From Acanthamoeba sp. SK_2022b (taxonomy: Eukaryota; Discosea; Longamoebia; Acanthamoebidae), in the NCBI GenBank assembly GCA_027943245.1, contig JANDJZ010000207.1:1-10000 (forward strand): 10,000 nucleotides of DNA. Direction: 5' to 3'. The position numbers and the translations under genes were made by a program. Under the pieces are notes generated by a model that ran no database searches, was not told the DNA's origin, and worked only from the letters and a program-made list of their open reading frames with translations. Each line of letters begins with the position of its first letter. Position 1 is the stretch's first letter. Positions 8,838 to 10,000 of the stretch are shown here, in pieces.

Positions 8838-9110
8838 GGGTTTTTTGTATTAATATTATTGGGGGTTGTTGTTGTTTCTTTACAAATTTGCTGTGAGATT
8901 TGTTTGTTTTGCCCACACACCTGCAACAACTACAACAACACAACCTCACTCAATGCTGCAATCATCACGTCAACTGCCCCCAAGCACAAGTTAGGAGTCA
9001 TCAAAGCTCAAATCACTGGTACATGGGCATTGGAGAGCAAGGCACATCTTTTTAAATCTAGAGTTGAATTGATATACATTTTCCCCCCCCACCTACCCTC
9101 AGATCCTTCA

Positions 9111-9800
9111 ATGATAACAGAGGCCTGGCTTCATTCTGCCCAAAAGCAATCTCTTTTCAAGATCCTCAAAGGGCTGAACAAGCTTTCACCAAATGAGGTT
9201 TTTGATGTGAATGCTGTTGAGGATTATCATATGCAGCTGCTTGTAATTGCCACAGATGCCACAACAGCCAAGAAGGCTGATGCTGAGAAGGAGGCTGCCA
9301 AGATGGCTGCAGCTGAAGAGGCTGCTGCTGAGAAGGCCACCACACAGAAAGCTGCTGCCAAGAAGGCCACCACCACCACCGCCACCACCACCAAGAAAGC
9401 TGCTGCTGACAAGGCCGCCACTGAGAAAGCTGCCACTGCTGAGAAGGCCACCACAGAGAAAGCTGCTGCCAAGAAGGCCACCACCACTGCCACCACCACC
9501 AAGAAAGCTGCTGCCAAGAAGGCCGCCACTGAGAAAGCTGCCACTGCCAAGAAGGCTGCTGCCACCAACAAGGCTGCTGCAAAAGCTGCTGCCAACAATA
9601 CTGCCACCAAGAAGGCCACCACCACCACCAAGAAAGCTGCTGCCACAACAAAAGCAAAGCCAGTTGCGAGAAAACAAAAGCATGACCATGACAGGTCCAG
9701 CAAGGGTGAGAGTGGCTACACTGAGAATGAGGATGACATTGATACTGCACTGCAGCCAGTTAAGGGTATGCTATCTGTTCTGGTGCACTCAGCTGACTAA
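9111..9800 (+). CDS. Lys/Ala/Thr-rich, histone-H1-tail-like protein
   Basis: The open frame from ATG 9111 to TAA 9798-9800 gives 229 residues. The first 50 or so residues (MITEAWLHSAQ, LFKILKGLNKLSPNEVFDV) are a short mixed-composition segment without a recognisable H1 winged-helix domain. Residues from about 55 to 185 are almost only Ala, Lys and Thr, in KKAAA and KKATTT units. This is typical of the basic tails of linker histones and other DNA-binding proteins. An acidic C-terminus (ENEDDIDTAL) follows. The Met used has no in-frame ATG upstream, but the frame stays open 5' of it through the 84-base candidate intron. The end is uncertain: GTATGC at 9766 is a good donor, and the TAA lies inside a branch-point-like CTGACTAAC, so the gene may continue downstream. 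DNA binding is inferred from composition only. Confidence 0.55.
   Translation: MITEAWLHSAQKQSLFKILKGLNKLSPNEVFDVNAVEDYHMQLLVIATDATTAKKADAEKEAAKMAAAEEAAAEKATTQKAAAKKATTTTATTTKKAAADKAATEKAATAEKATTEKAAAKKATTTATTTKKAAAKKAATEKAATAKKAAATNKAAAKAAANNTATKKATTTTKKAAATTKAKPVARKQKHDHDRSSKGESGYTENEDDIDTALQPVKGMLSVLVHSAD
9330..9548 (+). repeat. tandem duplication within the Lys/Ala-rich gene (111 bp + 108 bp)
   Basis: Unit 1 (9330-9440, 37 codons) and unit 2 (9441-9548, 36 codons) begin EKATT and end EKAATA. They differ by one Thr codon and a few substitutions (Gln/Glu, Asp/Lys). Both are built from smaller GCTGCTGCC-AAGAAGGCC blocks. Confidence 0.85.
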
Positions 9801-9811
9801 CAATAATGCTG

Positions 9812-9821
9812 CGTGTGTGTG

Positions 9822-9854
<33 letters not shown>
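9812..9854. repeat. (GT)n microsatellite
   Basis: GT/TG units run through this interval, interrupted once by GCA near 9821. The tract starts 12 bases after the TAA of the Lys/Ala-rich frame. Confidence 0.92.
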
Positions 9855-9856
<2 letters not shown>

Positions 9857-9899
9857 TTGTAACACAAAAGAGCACAGGTGGTGGGAAGGCTACGCCCAA

Positions 9900-9914
9900 G
9901 GGTTAGGGTTAGGG
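9900..9914. repeat. telomere-like (GGGTTA)2GGG tract
   Basis: Two and a half perfect TTAGGG-type units form an isolated 15-base tract. TTAGGG is the telomere repeat of many protists, fungi and animals. It is too short to tell a relic from chance. Confidence 0.5.
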
Positions 9915-10000
9915 CTGATTTAAGCCAATTTGTTTGATTTTGATAGTTGTGAATGTGACTAGATCTTACCTGGCAGTTGCATGTTGAAAAGCATATTTTT

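Larger units (their letters stand above)
8613..8920. repeat. imperfect direct repeat, copies at 8613-8722 and 8873-8920
   Basis: Both copies share TGTTTCTTTA, then CTGTGAG, then GTTT units, then TTTTGCCCACACAC, in the same order and orientation. The left copy carries 20 GTTT units. The right copy carries about 2 and has 6 extra bases (CAAATTTG area) before CTGTGAG. Confidence 0.75.
8538..9110. other. repeat-rich AT-rich spacer
   Basis: The spacer contains the (GTTT)20 array, its short second copy, a TATA-like box and G/T-rich runs. A frame stays open from 8775 into the next gene but has no ATG before 9111. Part of it (about 8930-9018, then 9103) may be a 5' exon joined across a stop-free 84-base GT-AG intron (9019-9102). 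Confidence 0.55.
9801..10000. other. 3' flank of the Lys/Ala-rich gene
   Basis: The flank holds a GT microsatellite, the telomere-like tract, and AT-rich sequence to the window end. No second gene is visible. It may instead be intron and downstream exon of the preceding gene. Confidence 0.45.

Noticed and set aside
9166..9750. Minus-strand frames rich in Trp, Ser, Gly or Val over the Lys/Ala-rich gene
   Set aside because: They are mirror translations of the repetitive GCTGCC/AAGAAGGCC DNA; the + strand frame has non-repetitive ends and sensible composition.
8775..9800. 341-codon reading of the Lys/Ala-rich gene from 8775
   Set aside because: It starts at TTG, crosses T-rich spacer, a duplicated repeat and a likely intron. 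ATG 9111 is the first in-frame ATG.
9900..9914. Chromosome end or internal telomere array
   Set aside because: Only two and a half units, with ordinary sequence on both sides.

Overview
This is eukaryotic nuclear DNA with short spliceosomal introns of about 70 to 150 bases. All supported genes lie on the + strand. The organism is a compact-genome protist: high GC, 8 and 14 exons in the first two genes, GT-AG introns with many GTAC donors, and a short telomere-like TTAGGG tract. An Acanthamoeba-like amoebozoan is my best guess with low confidence; nothing in the window proves it.

The window divides into two halves with different base composition, meeting at about position 4890. The left half is GC-rich and CpG-rich. 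It holds the 3' part of a p21-activated-kinase (PAK) family gene (1-1392, 8 exons seen, ending in a CaaX-like CVLF), then a complete 14-exon gene for an unrecognised membrane protein of about 573 residues with about ten hydrophobic segments (1677-4732). Both models join in frame at every exon boundary.

The right half is strongly CpG-depleted: no CpG at all in 4891-5343, one in 8041-8400, four in 7201-7560. It holds an unrecognised gene (5661-8537) that ends in a chromodomain and has three in-frame TGA codons but no TAA, TAG or evident frameshift. It is followed by a lysine/alanine/threonine-rich gene (9111-9800) with a histone-H1-like tail that has grown by tandem duplication. Microsatellites, a (GTTT)20 array inside a duplicated segment and AT-rich spacers fill the rest.

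The most economical reading is that the right half is a methylated, silenced accessory segment such as a transposon, an integrated element or a decayed gene cluster. There CpG has decayed to TpG/CpA, and CGA (Arg) codons have become TGA. The left half is ordinary unmethylated genic DNA. This is inference from composition and from the type of stop codon; methylation itself cannot be seen in the sequence. I see no tRNA, rRNA, CRISPR array or bacterial-type signal.
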